64,000 bases of DNA from Salinicola tamaricis (GTDB lineage: Bacteria > Pseudomonadota > Gammaproteobacteria > Pseudomonadales > Halomonadaceae), in assembly GCF_003006155.1 (NCBI RefSeq), contig NZ_CP023559.1:1922001-1986000 (forward strand), written 5' to 3'. A model generated the notes under the pieces. The model made no database searches, was not told the origin of the DNA, and saw only the letters and a program-made list of their open reading frames with translations. Positions 39,925-50,231 of the stretch are shown here, in pieces (the stretch's first letter is position 1; every line of letters begins with the position of its first letter). Made by a program: the position numbers and the translations under genes.

Positions 39925-39967
39925 CGACGCCGGGTGATCCGGCGGCGACCCTCGATGCATCCCTGCC

Positions 39968-39994
39968 TAAAGTTGCCTCTGACCCGGGCGATAA
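39968..39994 (+). promoter_or_regulatory. Sigma-28 (FliA) promoter of chemoreceptor 1
   Basis: TAAAGTTG, 11 bases, GGCGATAA: matches the FliA consensus TAAAGTTT-N11-GCCGATAA at 14 of 16 positions. It lies 62 bases upstream of the start at 40056 and places the gene in the late flagellar/chemotaxis regulon. Confidence 0.8.
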
Positions 39995-40055
39995 CCCCGG
40001 TGAATCGATTCGTTGCCGCTCGTCGAGCGGCGCTTTTCGCCATCGGGGAGCGCTC

Positions 40056-42207
40056 ATGCATTTCAAGTCCATACGTACGCTGGTCACGCTGCTGGTGGGG
40101 GCGTGCATCGTCTTCGTGGTTGCGGCCATGGTGGCGTACACCGTCTATGCCAACGCGCGTTCACAGGCGCTGGTGGATGCGCGCACCGACGCGCTGCTGA
40201 CCACGGGGATCCGTGAGCGTCTGAAGACTGTGGCCGGGCGCGAGGCCGAGCGCATCGAGGCGCCGCTCGAGCACGCTTTGACCCTGGCGCACTCCCTCGC
40301 CAACACCAATGCGCTGATGGGCGCGGTCGATGATCAAGGCCGCCGCCGGCTCTCGCTGAGCCGTGACGAACTCTCCAACCTGGTGCGCCAGACAGTGGTC
40401 GACAACCCCGACCTGCTCGACGCCTTCATCGGCTGGGAGCCCAACGCCTTCGGCAGCGACACCTATTATCAGGGCCGTGAAGATGCCGGCTACGGCAAGG
40501 ATGGGCGCTTCATGCCGTGGTGGTACCGCACCGCCGACGGCAAGATCGCGGTGCTGCCGTTGGGTGACACCCTGGAGAGTACCCAGGTGATGCCGAGCGG
40601 GATCCGTGAGGGCGAGTACTATCTCTGCCCCAAGGAGACTCTGAAACCCTGCATCATCGACCCGGCGCCTTACGACTACAACGGCAAGACGTTGATGGTG
40701 ACCTCGTTCAACGTGCCGATCCTGGTCGACGGCGAGTTCCGCGGCAGCGCCGGGGTCGATCTCTCGGTCGACTTCATTCAGGGCCTGCTGAAGGAGGCCA
40801 GCAGTGCACTCTACGACGGCGCCGGCGACTGGACGCTGCGTCGCCCGCGTGGCGGGATCACTGCCTATACCGATGACCCGAGACGGTGGGCAAGAACGCC
40901 AGCGAGGTGTTCGATGCCGGCGTCAATGCGCTACTCGATCAGGCGCGCCAGGGTCAGCCGGCGCTGCGTGAAGAGGGCGGCCAGATCGAGATGGCGTGGC
41001 CGTTTCATGTCGGTCCCGCCAGCGGCAAGCCGTGGATCGTGATGATCCGCCTGCCCGAGAGCGTGGCCATGGCCGGGCTCAGCGATCTGCAGCGCCAGCT
41101 CGCCGCCCAGCGCCATCGCGATACCCTGGCGATGCTCGCGGTGGGCGCCGGGCTGGCCGCGCTGGGACTGCTCGTGAGCTGGTGCTCGGCGGCAGCCTGT
41201 CGCGGCCGCTCAAGCGGCTGGCGCAGCGCATGCACGAGATCGCCTCGGGTGATGGCGACCTGACCCAGCGGCTGCCGGTGCGCGGGCGCAACGAGAGCGC
41301 CGAGCTGGCGATCCAGTTCAACGCCTTCGCCGAGAAGATGCAGCAGGTGCTGATCGAGGTGCGCGACAGCAGCGACTCGGTCAAGCACGCCTCGCTGGAG
41401 ATCGCCAGTGGCAGCGAGGATCTCTCGCGGCGCACCGACTCGATGGCGGCGAGCCTGCGCAGACCTCGGCCTCGATCGAGCAGATCACCGGCACCGTGGA
41501 GCACACCGCGCACTCGGCACGCGAGGTCGACAAGCTGGCCGTCTCGGCCACCGAGGCGGCCCAGCGTGGCGGCGAGGTGGTCTCCAGCGTGGTCCAGACC
41601 ATGGACGAGATCGAGACCTCGTCGCGTCAGATCGCCGAGATCGTGACCACCATGGACAGCATCGCCTTCCAGACCAACCTGCTGGCACTCAACGCCTCGG
41701 TGGAAGCCGCACGCGCCGGCGAGAACGGCCGTGGCTTCGCGGTGGTGGCGCAGGAGGTGCGCAATCTCGCCAGCCGCAGCGCGGACGCGGCACGTCAGAT
41801 CAAGACGCTGATCGATGCCTCCGCCGAGCGCACCCAGACCGGCGCCCAGCGGGTACGCGATGCCGGTGCGGCGATGGACGAGATCGTCGCCAGTATTGCG
41901 CGGGTCAACGGCGTGGGGTGAGATCACCGCGGCCACCGGCGAGCAGAGCCAGGGCATCGGCCAGGTCAATCTGGCGGTGGCCGAACTCGACAGCGTGACC
42001 CAGCAGAACGCCGCCATGGTGCCGCAGACCGCCGCTGCTGCCGCCTCGTTGCAGCAGGAGTCGCAGCGCCTGGCCGAGACGGTGGGGGCGTTCACGCTGG
42101 ACGATACCGGCGGTGCCAGGCGGCCGGCCCTGAGTCATAGACTTGGTTCACTAGCCCCGAGCCAGCAGTGGAACGGGTATGGCGTGAACCGAGACGGCCA
42201 GCGCTGA
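40056..42207 (+). CDS. dCache-type methyl-accepting chemotaxis protein, copy 1 (four frameshifts)
   Basis: A chemoreceptor of about 715 residues when joined. Transmembrane helix 1 lies near residues 9-30, then a large periplasmic dCache-like domain ([40 protein letters not shown]), a second helix, HAMP and a signalling domain with tip [20 protein letters not shown]. Frameshifts near 40885, 41183, 41461 and 41917 can be located by comparison with the adjacent copy 2, which keeps the missing bases at 41183, 41461 and 41917. The C-terminal extension differs from copy 2. No CheR-tethering pentapeptide. Confidence 0.88.
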
Positions 42208-42237
42208 ACGGTGAAAGCACTGAAACATGAAACGGGG

Positions 42238-42265
42238 AGATGACCGGGGCGTACGCCTCGGTCAT
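42238..42265. other. Long near-perfect palindrome between the chemoreceptor genes
   Basis: ATGACCG-GGGCGTACGCCT-CGGTCAT (42240-42265) is symmetric at all but one pair. No T run follows; it may fold as an mRNA hairpin at the 3' end of copy 1. Confidence 0.45.
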
Positions 42266-42301
42266 GGCGCTGTGTGGTCGTGGCTCTCACTGTAGCGTTC
42301 A

Positions 42302-42373
42302 TTTCCTAGCCTCTGACGATGGACGCCGGGCCTCGTGACGCCTTGCCGCCGAATAGGCCCACTGCGTCTTTAG
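42302..42373 (+). repeat. Dispersed intergenic repeat, copy D (degenerate, internally deleted)
   Basis: It keeps the left edge (CCTCTGACGATGGACGCCGGG) in shortened form and the right edge (GACGCCTTGCCGCCGAATAG then GGCCCACTGCGTCT) but lacks the central hairpin. It sits between the two chemoreceptor genes. Confidence 0.7.
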
Positions 42374-42385
42374 TCAAGCGGTGTC

Positions 42386-42412
42386 TAAAGTTTCCTTCGG
42401 TCACGGCGATAT
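42386..42412 (+). promoter_or_regulatory. Sigma-28 (FliA) promoter of chemoreceptor 2
   Basis: TAAAGTTT, 11 bases, GGCGATAT: 14 of 16 consensus positions. It lies 150 bases upstream of the copy 2 start, so copy 2 can be transcribed independently of copy 1. Confidence 0.8.
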
Positions 42413-42561
42413 CTCTCAAGCCGCCACCGTGTTGGTACTCCGAGGGGAATTCGGGGCCGTCGGACCGGTGCCAGGCAATCTCAAAAGAACAAGCTGACTC
42501 GAGCGGCGTGAGCCGATCGACCGTAGCGTCACGGGCTACTGCCTTTTCGGGGGACTCTCTC

Positions 42562-44651
42562 ATGCATTTCAAGTCCATACGTACGCTGGTCACGCTGCTG
42601 GTGGGGGCGTGCATCGTCTTCGTAGTCGCAGCGCTGGTGGGGTACACCGTCTACGCCAACGCGCGCTCGCAGGCGCTGGTGGATGCGCGTACCGACGCCT
42701 TGCTCACCGAGAGTATTCGCGAGCGCCTGCGGGCCGTGGCCGGGCGCGAGGCCGAACGCATCGAGGCGCCGCTCGATCACGCCCTGACCCTGGCGCACTC
42801 CCTCGCCAACACCAATGCGCTGATGGGGGCGGTCGATGATCAAGGCCGCCGCCGGCTGTCGCTGAGCCGTGACGGCCTCTCCAACCTGGTGCGCCAGACG
42901 GTGGTCGACAACCCCGACCTGCTCGACGCCTTCATCGGTTGGGAGCCCAACGCCTTCGGCAACGACGCCTACTATCAGGGCCGTGAAGATGCCGGCTACG
43001 GCAAGGATGGGCGCTTCATGCCGTGGTGGTACCGCACCGCCGATGGCAAGATCGAGGTGCTCGGCTCGGCAGCTCGATGGAGAGTGAGAAACCGATCCCG
43101 GGCGGCATCCGTGAGGGTGAGTACTATCTCTGCCCCAAGGAGACCCTGAAACCCTGCGTGGTCGACCCGCACCCCTTCGACTACAACGGCAAGACGCTGA
43201 TGGTGACCTCGTTCAACGTGCCGATCCTGGTCGACGGAGAGTTCCGCGGCAGTGCCGGGGTCGACTTCTCGGTCGATTTCATTCAGGGGCTGTTGCAGCA
43301 GACCAGTCGCGGCCTCTACGACGGCGCTGGCGACTGGACACTGATCGCCCCGCGCGGCGGTATCACCGCCTATACCACCGATGCCGGGGCCGTGGGCAAG
43401 CCAGCCGGCGAGGTGTTCGATGCCAGTACCAATGCGCTGCTCGATCAGGCGCGCCAGGGTCAGCCGGTGCTGCGCGAGGAGGGCGGACAGGTCGAGATGG
43501 CGTGGCCGTTCCATGTCGGTCCGGCTGACGGCAAGCCTTGGATTCTGATGATTCGCCTGCCCGAGAGCGTGGCCATGGCCGGGCTCAGCGATCTGCAGCG
43601 CCAGCTCGCCGCCCAGCGCCATCGCGATACCCTGGCGATGCTCGCGGTGGGCGCCGGGCTGGCCGCGCTGGGACTGCTCGTGAGCTGGCTGCTCGGCGGC
43701 AGCCTGTCGCGGCCGCTCAAGCGGCTGGCGCAGCGCATGCACGAGATCGCCTCGGGTGATGGCGACCTGACCCAGCGGCTGCCGGTGCGCGGGCGCAACG
43801 AGAGCGCCGAGCTGGCGATCCAGTTCAACGCCTTCGCCGAGAAGATGCAGCAGGTGCTGATCGAGGTGCGCGACAGCAGCGACTCGGTCAAGCACGCCTC
43901 GCTGGAGATCGCCAGTGGCAGCGAGGATCTCTCGCGGCGCACCGACTCGATGGCGGCGAGCCTGCAGCAGACCTCGGCCTCGATCGAGCAGATCACCGGC
44001 ACCGTGGAGCACACCGCGCACTCGGCACGCGAGGTCGACAAGCTGGCCGTCTCGGCCACCGAGGCGGCCCAGCGTGGCGGCGAGGTGGTCTCCAGCGTGG
44101 TCCAGACCATGGACGAGATCGAGACCTCGTCGCGTCAGATCGCCGAGATCGTGACCACCATGGACAGCATCGCCTTCCAGACCAACCTGCTGGCACTCAA
44201 CGCCTCGGTGGAAGCCGCACGCGCCGGCGAGAACGGCCGTGGCTTCGCGGTGGTGGCGCAGGAGGTGCGCAATCTCGCCAGTCGCAGCGCGGACGCGGCA
44301 CGTCAGATCAAGACGCTGATCGATGCCTCTGCCGAGCGCACCCAGACCGGCGCCCAGCGGGTACGCGATGCCGGTGCGGCGATGGACGAGATCGTCGCCA
44401 GTATCGCGCGGGTCAACGGCGTGCTGGGTGAGATCACCGCGGCCACCGGCGAGCAGAGCCAGGGCATCGGCCAGGTCAACCTGGCGGTGGCCGAACTCGA
44501 CAGCGTGACCCAGCAGAACGCCGCCATGGTGCAGCAGACCGCCGCCGCTGCCGCCTCGTTGCAGCAGGAGTCTCAGCGCCTGGCCGAGACGGTGGGGGGG
44601 TTCACCCTGGATGACAGCGGCGGTGTCAGGCGGCCGGCCCTGGGACGATGA
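42562..44651 (+). CDS. dCache-type methyl-accepting chemotaxis protein, copy 2 (one frameshift)
   Basis: Near-identical paralogue of the preceding gene, about 696 residues. The N-terminal helix and sensor domain differ at scattered positions (MVAYT to LVGYT; the stretch after KIEVL differs), while the HAMP and signalling domain are essentially identical at DNA level. One frameshift near 43070 lies in the sensor domain. The conserved tip reads [20 protein letters not shown]. It ends RRPALGR without a tethering pentapeptide, so methylation probably relies on other receptors, such as the EWEAF-tailed one at 15181-16416. Confidence 0.9.
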
Positions 44652-44674
44652 ATCCGGGACGCTAAATCCGGACG

Positions 44675-45976
44675 CTATACCCTGGCCCGGCGCTGCCGGG
44701 CCAGCTCGCAGAAGAAGTCAACGTACTCGGCGTGGCCGCCGGTAAAGATCACATCGAGGCGTAGCGGGTCGTCGGGGTCGCTGATGCCGGCCAGCGCCGG
44801 CCACGGCGAGACGCTGGGGTCACGGGCATGGCGCGCCAGCCTTTCGGCGTCGACCCGGGCGCGGGCCACCTCGCCACCGCTGCTGTCGACGAACAGCACC
44901 CGGTTGGGGCGCTCGAAGGCATCCCCCAACTGCTGCACCAGGGTCAGGAAGCCGCGGTCGCTGCCGCCCCGCAGCGGAGTATCGCCGCTCTCCGCGGCGG
45001 TGACCGAGGTGAGCGTGTCGCCGACCCCGACGATCGTCGGCATCAGCGCCGGATCGAAGTGTTCACGCGCCAGCGCCAGCAGCGCCTGCGGGTCGCGCGG
45101 GGCCTGGCGCGCGTCGAACGTCTCCCCCAGCGGAGCTATCCCGGTATGTGCCTGATAGTAGCGATTGAGAATCGCCAGCACGCCGCTCTCCTTGACCGCG
45201 CCGCGCAGCATCAACTGGAAGTCGGTCGTGCCCTCCGCGGTACCTAGGCGTGGGCGCTCCTGGCCGGCGGTGTCGCGCCCAGCGTTGGGCGCGTAGTGGA
45301 TGAAGAAGGCGTCCTCGAGCCCCGCCGCCTCGGCCGCCGCCAGACGCGCCTGCATGAACGCGACGACCGCCTCCTGCAGTTGCCAGTAGTCCTCAGGCGA
45401 TGCCTGCCAGTGGCGCCGGAAGACATTGAGGTTGAGCGTCGGCGAGGCGAGGTTATCGAGCACCGCACTGGCGATCAGGGGCGCCCGCGTCTCGGCGTCC
45501 AGGGCGAAGGGCGGGCGAGCCAGGCAGTCATCGAGAAAGGTCTCGGCCTCGGCTGGAAAGCGCGCCAGGAAGTCGAGCTCCGCGGCGCTGACACCGGGGT
45601 GCGACACGCACCCGAAGCGGTCCTGCCACTGCACCCCGCCGGCGGCCAGGCCTGGCAGGTAGCAACCGCTCCGGCGCGCCTCGGCGGGGTCGTCGAAGTT
45701 CGCCTCCACTAGCGCGTTGACGCCGCGGGCGCCGACGTGCTCGCCGTTGGTAAGCACGAAGAAGTGCCCCGCCAGTGCGCCGGCGGCCTCCAGGTAGCGG
45801 CGCGGCAGATGCCGGGTCAGGGGGTCGTCGACCAGCCCCATGCAGACACCATCGAGGTCCTGGATGATCAGCAGGTTGGCACTCGCCGCCAGGGCCTGAC
45901 CCAGCTCGGCGTGATCGAGCGAGAAGGGGCGGGGAGTCAGAGACAGCGCGTCGCTGGGGGGCTGCGGGTCGGTCAT
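44675..45976 (-). CDS. Glucosylglycerol 3-phosphatase-like protein (StpA family)
   Basis: A 433-residue HAD-fold phosphatase. The nucleophile motif is IIQDLDGVCMGLVDDPLTRH near residue 37, followed by HFFVLTNGEHVGARGVNALV and YLPGLAAGGVQWQDR, signature segments of cyanobacterial StpA/GgpP, which dephosphorylates glucosylglycerol phosphate to the osmolyte glucosylglycerol. The C-terminal IVGVGDTLTSVTAAESGDTP carries the acidic metal site. The start at 45976 is chosen because the longer frame to 46213 has no family similarity and overlaps the divergent gene. No glucosylglycerol-phosphate synthase is in the window. The frame is intact. Confidence 0.78.
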   Translation of the reverse strand: MTDPQPPSDALSLTPRPFSLDHAELGQALAASANLLIIQDLDGVCMGLVDDPLTRHLPRRYLEAAGALAGHFFVLTNGEHVGARGVNALVEANFDDPAEARRSGCYLPGLAAGGVQWQDRFGCVSHPGVSAAELDFLARFPAEAETFLDDCLARPPFALDAETRAPLIASAVLDNLASPTLNLNVFRRHWQASPEDYWQLQEAVVAFMQARLAAAEAAGLEDAFFIHYAPNAGRDTAGQERPRLGTAEGTTDFQLMLRGAVKESGVLAILNRYYQAHTGIAPLGETFDARQAPRDPQALLALAREHFDPALMPTIVGVGDTLTSVTAAESGDTPLRGGSDRGFLTLVQQLGDAFERPNRVLFVDSSGGEVARARVDAERLARHARDPSVSPWPALAGISDPDDPLRLDVIFTGGHAEYVDFFCELARQRRARV

Positions 45977-46215
45977 GGCGTGGGCGGGCTCCGAGGTCGA
46001 TGCGTGGTCTGGTCGCGAGCGCCAGAGCGGTGCGGCAAACAAGATGGCTCGAGTATAGCCTCGGCTGCGGCGGGGCTCAGCCGGGGGGCACGTTGGACTT
46101 TGCTTAGCCGGCGCCGCGCAACTAGACTCAAGGAGTCGCCGAGCCTTCGGCGGCCACGCCCGGATGGCGTGTTGTCCGGTTCGCTTGCGGACCCCCACGG
46201 TGACAGGAGGCAAGG

Positions 46216-46704
46216 ATGTCCAGCCCCGAACACAAGCAGAAGATCTGGCAGCTGATCGACGATATCAAGGTCGGCATGCTGGTGACCCTCGATGACGGCG
46301 TACCCCGCGCCCGGCCCATGCATCTGGTCCAGGATGCCTACGACGGCACGCTCTGGTTCTATACCCGGCGCAGCGCCGAAAAGGCGTTCGAAGCGCAGAG
46401 CGATCGTGACGTCTGCATCACCTTTTCCGATCAGAAGCACGGCGTCTACGTGTCGATGTCGGGCAAGGCGCGCCTGCGCGATGATGCCGAGCTGATCGAC
46501 AAGTACTGGAACCCGTTCGTGGCGGCCTGGTTCGAGGGCGGTCGCGAGGATGACGATATCGCCATGCTGGAGATCGATATCGACTTCGGCGAGCACTGGC
46601 AGGCGCGCGAAAGCAAGGCCTTCCAGCTCTACGAGATCGCCAAGGCCAACGTGAAGAAGGACCATAAGCCAGACATGGGCGAGAACGAGAAATTCGGCCA
46701 CTGA
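46216..46704 (+). CDS. Pyridoxamine 5'-phosphate oxidase-like (general stress protein 26 type) protein
   Basis: A 162-residue split-barrel flavin-binding protein. VGMLVTLDDGVPRARPMHLV and TLWFYTRRSAEKAFEAQSDR are the PNPOx-like/GSP26 core. A GGAGG site precedes the ATG. Members bind FMN or F420 and are stress-induced, with no clear enzymatic assignment. It is divergent from the StpA-like gene, which would suit a shared osmotic or stress promoter region. The frame is intact. Confidence 0.85.
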   Translation: MSSPEHKQKIWQLIDDIKVGMLVTLDDGVPRARPMHLVQDAYDGTLWFYTRRSAEKAFEAQSDRDVCITFSDQKHGVYVSMSGKARLRDDAELIDKYWNPFVAAWFEGGREDDDIAMLEIDIDFGEHWQARESKAFQLYEIAKANVKKDHKPDMGENEKFGH

Positions 46705-46815
46705 GCGTGACCGTGCGCCGCCGCCGTGCGCTCGGCGGCGGCGACGCCCGGTCGCCTTGACACGGCCCGGCCAAGTCCCGATAAAGAGCGCTCACTGGTC
46801 ACATAGCGAACCCCC

Positions 46816-47835
46816 ATGCTTCTGCTGACGGCTTTTGTCGTTCTCTCCATCGGCTTCTCGTTTCTGTGCTCGATTCTCGAGGCCGCGCTGCTCTCGCTGA
46901 CGCCCAGCTACATCGCGCAGCTCCAGGACACGCGCCCCAAGCTGCACGACTCGCTCAATGCACTCAAGTCCAACATCGACCGCCCGCTGGCGGCGATCCT
47001 CACGCTCAATACCATCGCCCACACGGTCGGTGCGACCGGGGTCGGCGCCCAGGTGGCGGTGGTGTTCGGCGATGCCCACGTGGCGATCGCCTCGGCGCTG
47101 ATGACCCTGGGGATCCTGATCTTCTCCGAGATCATCCCCAAGACCATCGGCGCTACCTACTGGCGGACGCTGGCACCGATGCTGCCGCGGATACTCAAGT
47201 TCATGGTGTGGCTGCTGCTGCCGTTCATCTGGCTCTCGGAGATGATCACCAACCGCATCGCCAAGAACGAGGGCGATGTCGATATGCGCGGAGAGATCAA
47301 GGCGCTGGCCAGGATCGGCCTCGAGGGCAAGGCGCTGGACGCCGACGAGGCGCGCACCATCACCAATATTCTCAACCTCCACGAGATTCCGCTGAAGCGG
47401 GTGATGACCCCGCGCACCGTGTGCATGACGGTGGCGCCGGACATGACCGTGGCGGAGTTCGACCACGACTACGGCAAGACCCAGTTCACCCGCTTCCCGG
47501 TGATGGATGGTGCCGAGCAGGCGCTGGGTTACGTGCACAAGGCCGATACCTACCATGCCGAGGACGAGCAGCGGCTCAAGGCGCTGATGCACCCGGTGGC
47601 GATGGTCGACGAGAACGATAGCGTCGAGCATGTCTTCGCCGCCATGCTCAAGGATCACAACCACCTGCGCGTGGTCTACGACGATCACGGTAGCTGGGTC
47701 GGGCTGATCACCATGGAAGACGTGATCGAGACGATCCTGGGCCAGGACATCGTCGACGAGACCGATAACGTGCATAACCTGCGCAAGTACGCCAAGCAGC
47801 GCTGGCTCAAGCGGCTGCGGCCCCATGCCGACTGA
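46816..47835 (+). CDS. CNNM/CorC-type transporter (DUF21 plus CBS domains)
   Basis: A 339-residue inner-membrane protein. The DUF21 domain (residues 1-165) has about four helices, with LCSILEAALLSLTPSYIAQL and IIPKTIGATYWRTLAP typical. A CBS-domain pair follows (RVMTPRTVCMTVAPDMTVAE, LRVVYDDHGSWVGLITMEDV). Relatives transport or sense Mg2+ or Co2+. There is no C-terminal CorC_HlyC domain, so it is shorter than YtfL-type proteins. The frame is intact; a terminator follows. Confidence 0.88.
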   Translation: MLLLTAFVVLSIGFSFLCSILEAALLSLTPSYIAQLQDTRPKLHDSLNALKSNIDRPLAAILTLNTIAHTVGATGVGAQVAVVFGDAHVAIASALMTLGILIFSEIIPKTIGATYWRTLAPMLPRILKFMVWLLLPFIWLSEMITNRIAKNEGDVDMRGEIKALARIGLEGKALDADEARTITNILNLHEIPLKRVMTPRTVCMTVAPDMTVAEFDHDYGKTQFTRFPVMDGAEQALGYVHKADTYHAEDEQRLKALMHPVAMVDENDSVEHVFAAMLKDHNHLRVVYDDHGSWVGLITMEDVIETILGQDIVDETDNVHNLRKYAKQRWLKRLRPHAD

Positions 47836-47915
47836 GGGCGGGCAACGGGGATAGCCGTACAACCCCCATCGCTGCGATAGCCACGATGGCGTAAGGGCGG
47901 TGGGGAATACCCGAG

Positions 47916-47939
47916 GGGGCGTCTTTGACGCCCCTTTTT
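47916..47939 (+). terminator. Rho-independent terminator
   Basis: A perfect 8-bp stem GGGGCGTC/GACGCCCC with loop TTT and five Ts, 80 bases after the CNNM gene. Confidence 0.92.
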
Positions 47940-48012
47940 CGATTGTGTGATCTGCCGCGCTGCTATCCGCTGCGGTGATCAGAAAGGGAGTTTGTGCTTG
48001 GCTGCTTTATTG

Positions 48013-48028
48013 TTATGTTATAACATAA
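48013..48028. promoter_or_regulatory. Zur operator upstream of the dksA2-like gene
   Basis: TTATGTTATAACATAA is a perfect 16-bp palindrome with the TGTTATAACA core of gammaproteobacterial Zur boxes. It lies 50 bases upstream of the dksA2-like start. Zur with zinc bound would repress the operon, and zinc starvation would release it. Confidence 0.82.
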
Positions 48029-48078
48029 ATGGCGTTGCGCGGACCGATGCCGGGCCGCATTCGAGCCTGGAGGTGGCC

Positions 48079-48510
48079 ATGGCGCGATCACCGATGACAG
48101 ACGAAACACAGCTGCTGGCGATGCCGGCGGCGGACTACATGAACGAGGCCCAGCTGGCGTTCTTCCAGCACCGGCTCGAACGCGAGCGCGAAACGCTGGC
48201 CGCGGCCCTGGAGGAGACCCGCGCGATCATCGTCGACAGTCGTGGCGACGGCGACGATGCCGATCTCGCCGCCAACGAAGAGACGCTGAGCCTGCTGCTA
48301 CGCCAGGCCGACCGCGAGACCCGTTTGCTGCGCAAGATCGAGGCAGCGCTCAAGCGCATCGAGTCCGGCGACTACGGCTTCTGCGACGAGACCGGCCAGC
48401 CAATCGGGCTAAAGCGGCTGCTGCTGCGCCCCACCGCCACGCTCTGCCTGGAGGCCAAGGAGCGCCAGGAGCAGCGCGAACACCACTATGCCAAGCGCCG
48501 CAGCGCCTGA
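48079..48510 (+). CDS. dksA2: DksA2-like transcription factor with incomplete zinc-finger cysteines
   Basis: A 143-residue DksA/TraR protein. Two long coiled-coil helices (ERERETLAAALEETRAIIVD ... ETLSLLLRQADRETRLLRKI) are followed by the zinc-finger region YGFCDETGQPIGLKRLLLRP ... TATLCLEAKERQEQ. Only the first cysteine of each CxxC pair is kept (CDET and CLEA), the pattern described for P. aeruginosa DksA2, which works without zinc. It should bind RNA polymerase and act with ppGpp when zinc is scarce. The start at 48079 has GGAGG upstream. A Zur box and a COG0523 gene adjoin. Confidence 0.88.
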   Translation: MARSPMTDETQLLAMPAADYMNEAQLAFFQHRLERERETLAAALEETRAIIVDSRGDGDDADLAANEETLSLLLRQADRETRLLRKIEAALKRIESGDYGFCDETGQPIGLKRLLLRPTATLCLEAKERQEQREHHYAKRRSA

Positions 48511-48610
48511 CCCCAAGCGCTGCAGCGTGAGAGGCGCTATGGCGCCGCGGTCCTGACGCGCACCGCACCAGCCGCGCCCTGGCAACGACCGATGCCGTGA
48601 GGAAACGATC

Positions 48611-49846
<1,236 letters not shown>

Positions 49847-49894
49847 GCGATGCGCCCGCTGAATCTCTGTGGTCTGGTCTCCACCAGAGTCTTT

Positions 49895-49919
49895 CCCGGC
49901 CCCTTGGCCGGGTTTTTTT
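49895..49919 (+). terminator. Rho-independent terminator of the zinc-starvation operon
   Basis: Stem CCCGGCC/GGCCGGG with loop CCTT and seven Ts, about 50 bases after the COG0523 stop. Confidence 0.92.
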
Positions 49920-50096
49920 ATGGCGCCCGGGACTCGATAGCACGCTCTCTTCTTCCTACAGGAGAATAGGTTGCCCCCTCCTCCTGCGTCTGTCGCATGA
50001 GCAAGGGTGGCTATAGCCACGTCAGGCATTGCTACGGCTGGACGGATCACATAGGCTCGAACCGTGTCTTGGCAATGACTCGTTCAAGGAAAGACG

Positions 50097-50126
50097 ATGG
50101 GAGCCAGCATTACTGCAGAGAACTGA
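50097..50126 (+). CDS. Possible 9-residue leader peptide (MGASITAEN)
   Basis: A short open frame with a good ribosome site (AAGGA, six bases spacing), ending directly against the left arm of a strong hairpin and 105 bases before the CmlA/FloR-like start. The nine-residue length equals the known cmlA attenuation leader MSTSKNADK of Tn1696, though the sequence differs. A stalled ribosome here would open the hairpin. Functional role is inference. Confidence 0.5.
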   Translation: MGASITAEN

Positions 50127-50155
50127 GCCGCAACGACGTCTGTAGTTGTTGCGGC
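50127..50155 (+). promoter_or_regulatory. Leader stem-loop next to the leader ORF
   Basis: GCCGCAACGAC pairs with GTTGTTGCGGC over 11 positions (ten Watson-Crick, one G-U) with loop GTCTGTA. Its left arm begins one base after the leader stop codon. Confidence 0.65.
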
Positions 50156-50185
50156 ACTCTGCGAGATCGATCCTGCCTGATGGAT

Positions 50186-50231
50186 GACGAGCAGATGCCG
50201 CCCGATATTCTCGATCGAGCGGTGATTCGTC
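50186..50231 (+). promoter_or_regulatory. Possible start-site-sequestering hairpin
   Basis: Outer pairs GACGA (50186-50190) with TCGTC (50227-50231), inner pairs GCCGC (50197-50201) with GCGGT (50219-50223), enclosing a CTCGATCGAG palindrome. The 3' arm ends at the base before the ATG, so it would cover the weak ribosome site. Prediction by eye only. Confidence 0.45.

Larger units (their letters stand above)
49920..50231. other. Intergenic leader region upstream of the CmlA-like gene
   Basis: This 312-bp stretch has only the leader ORF and hairpins described separately. A longer frame across 49997-50377 overlaps the exporter and has no recognisable product. Confidence 0.6.
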
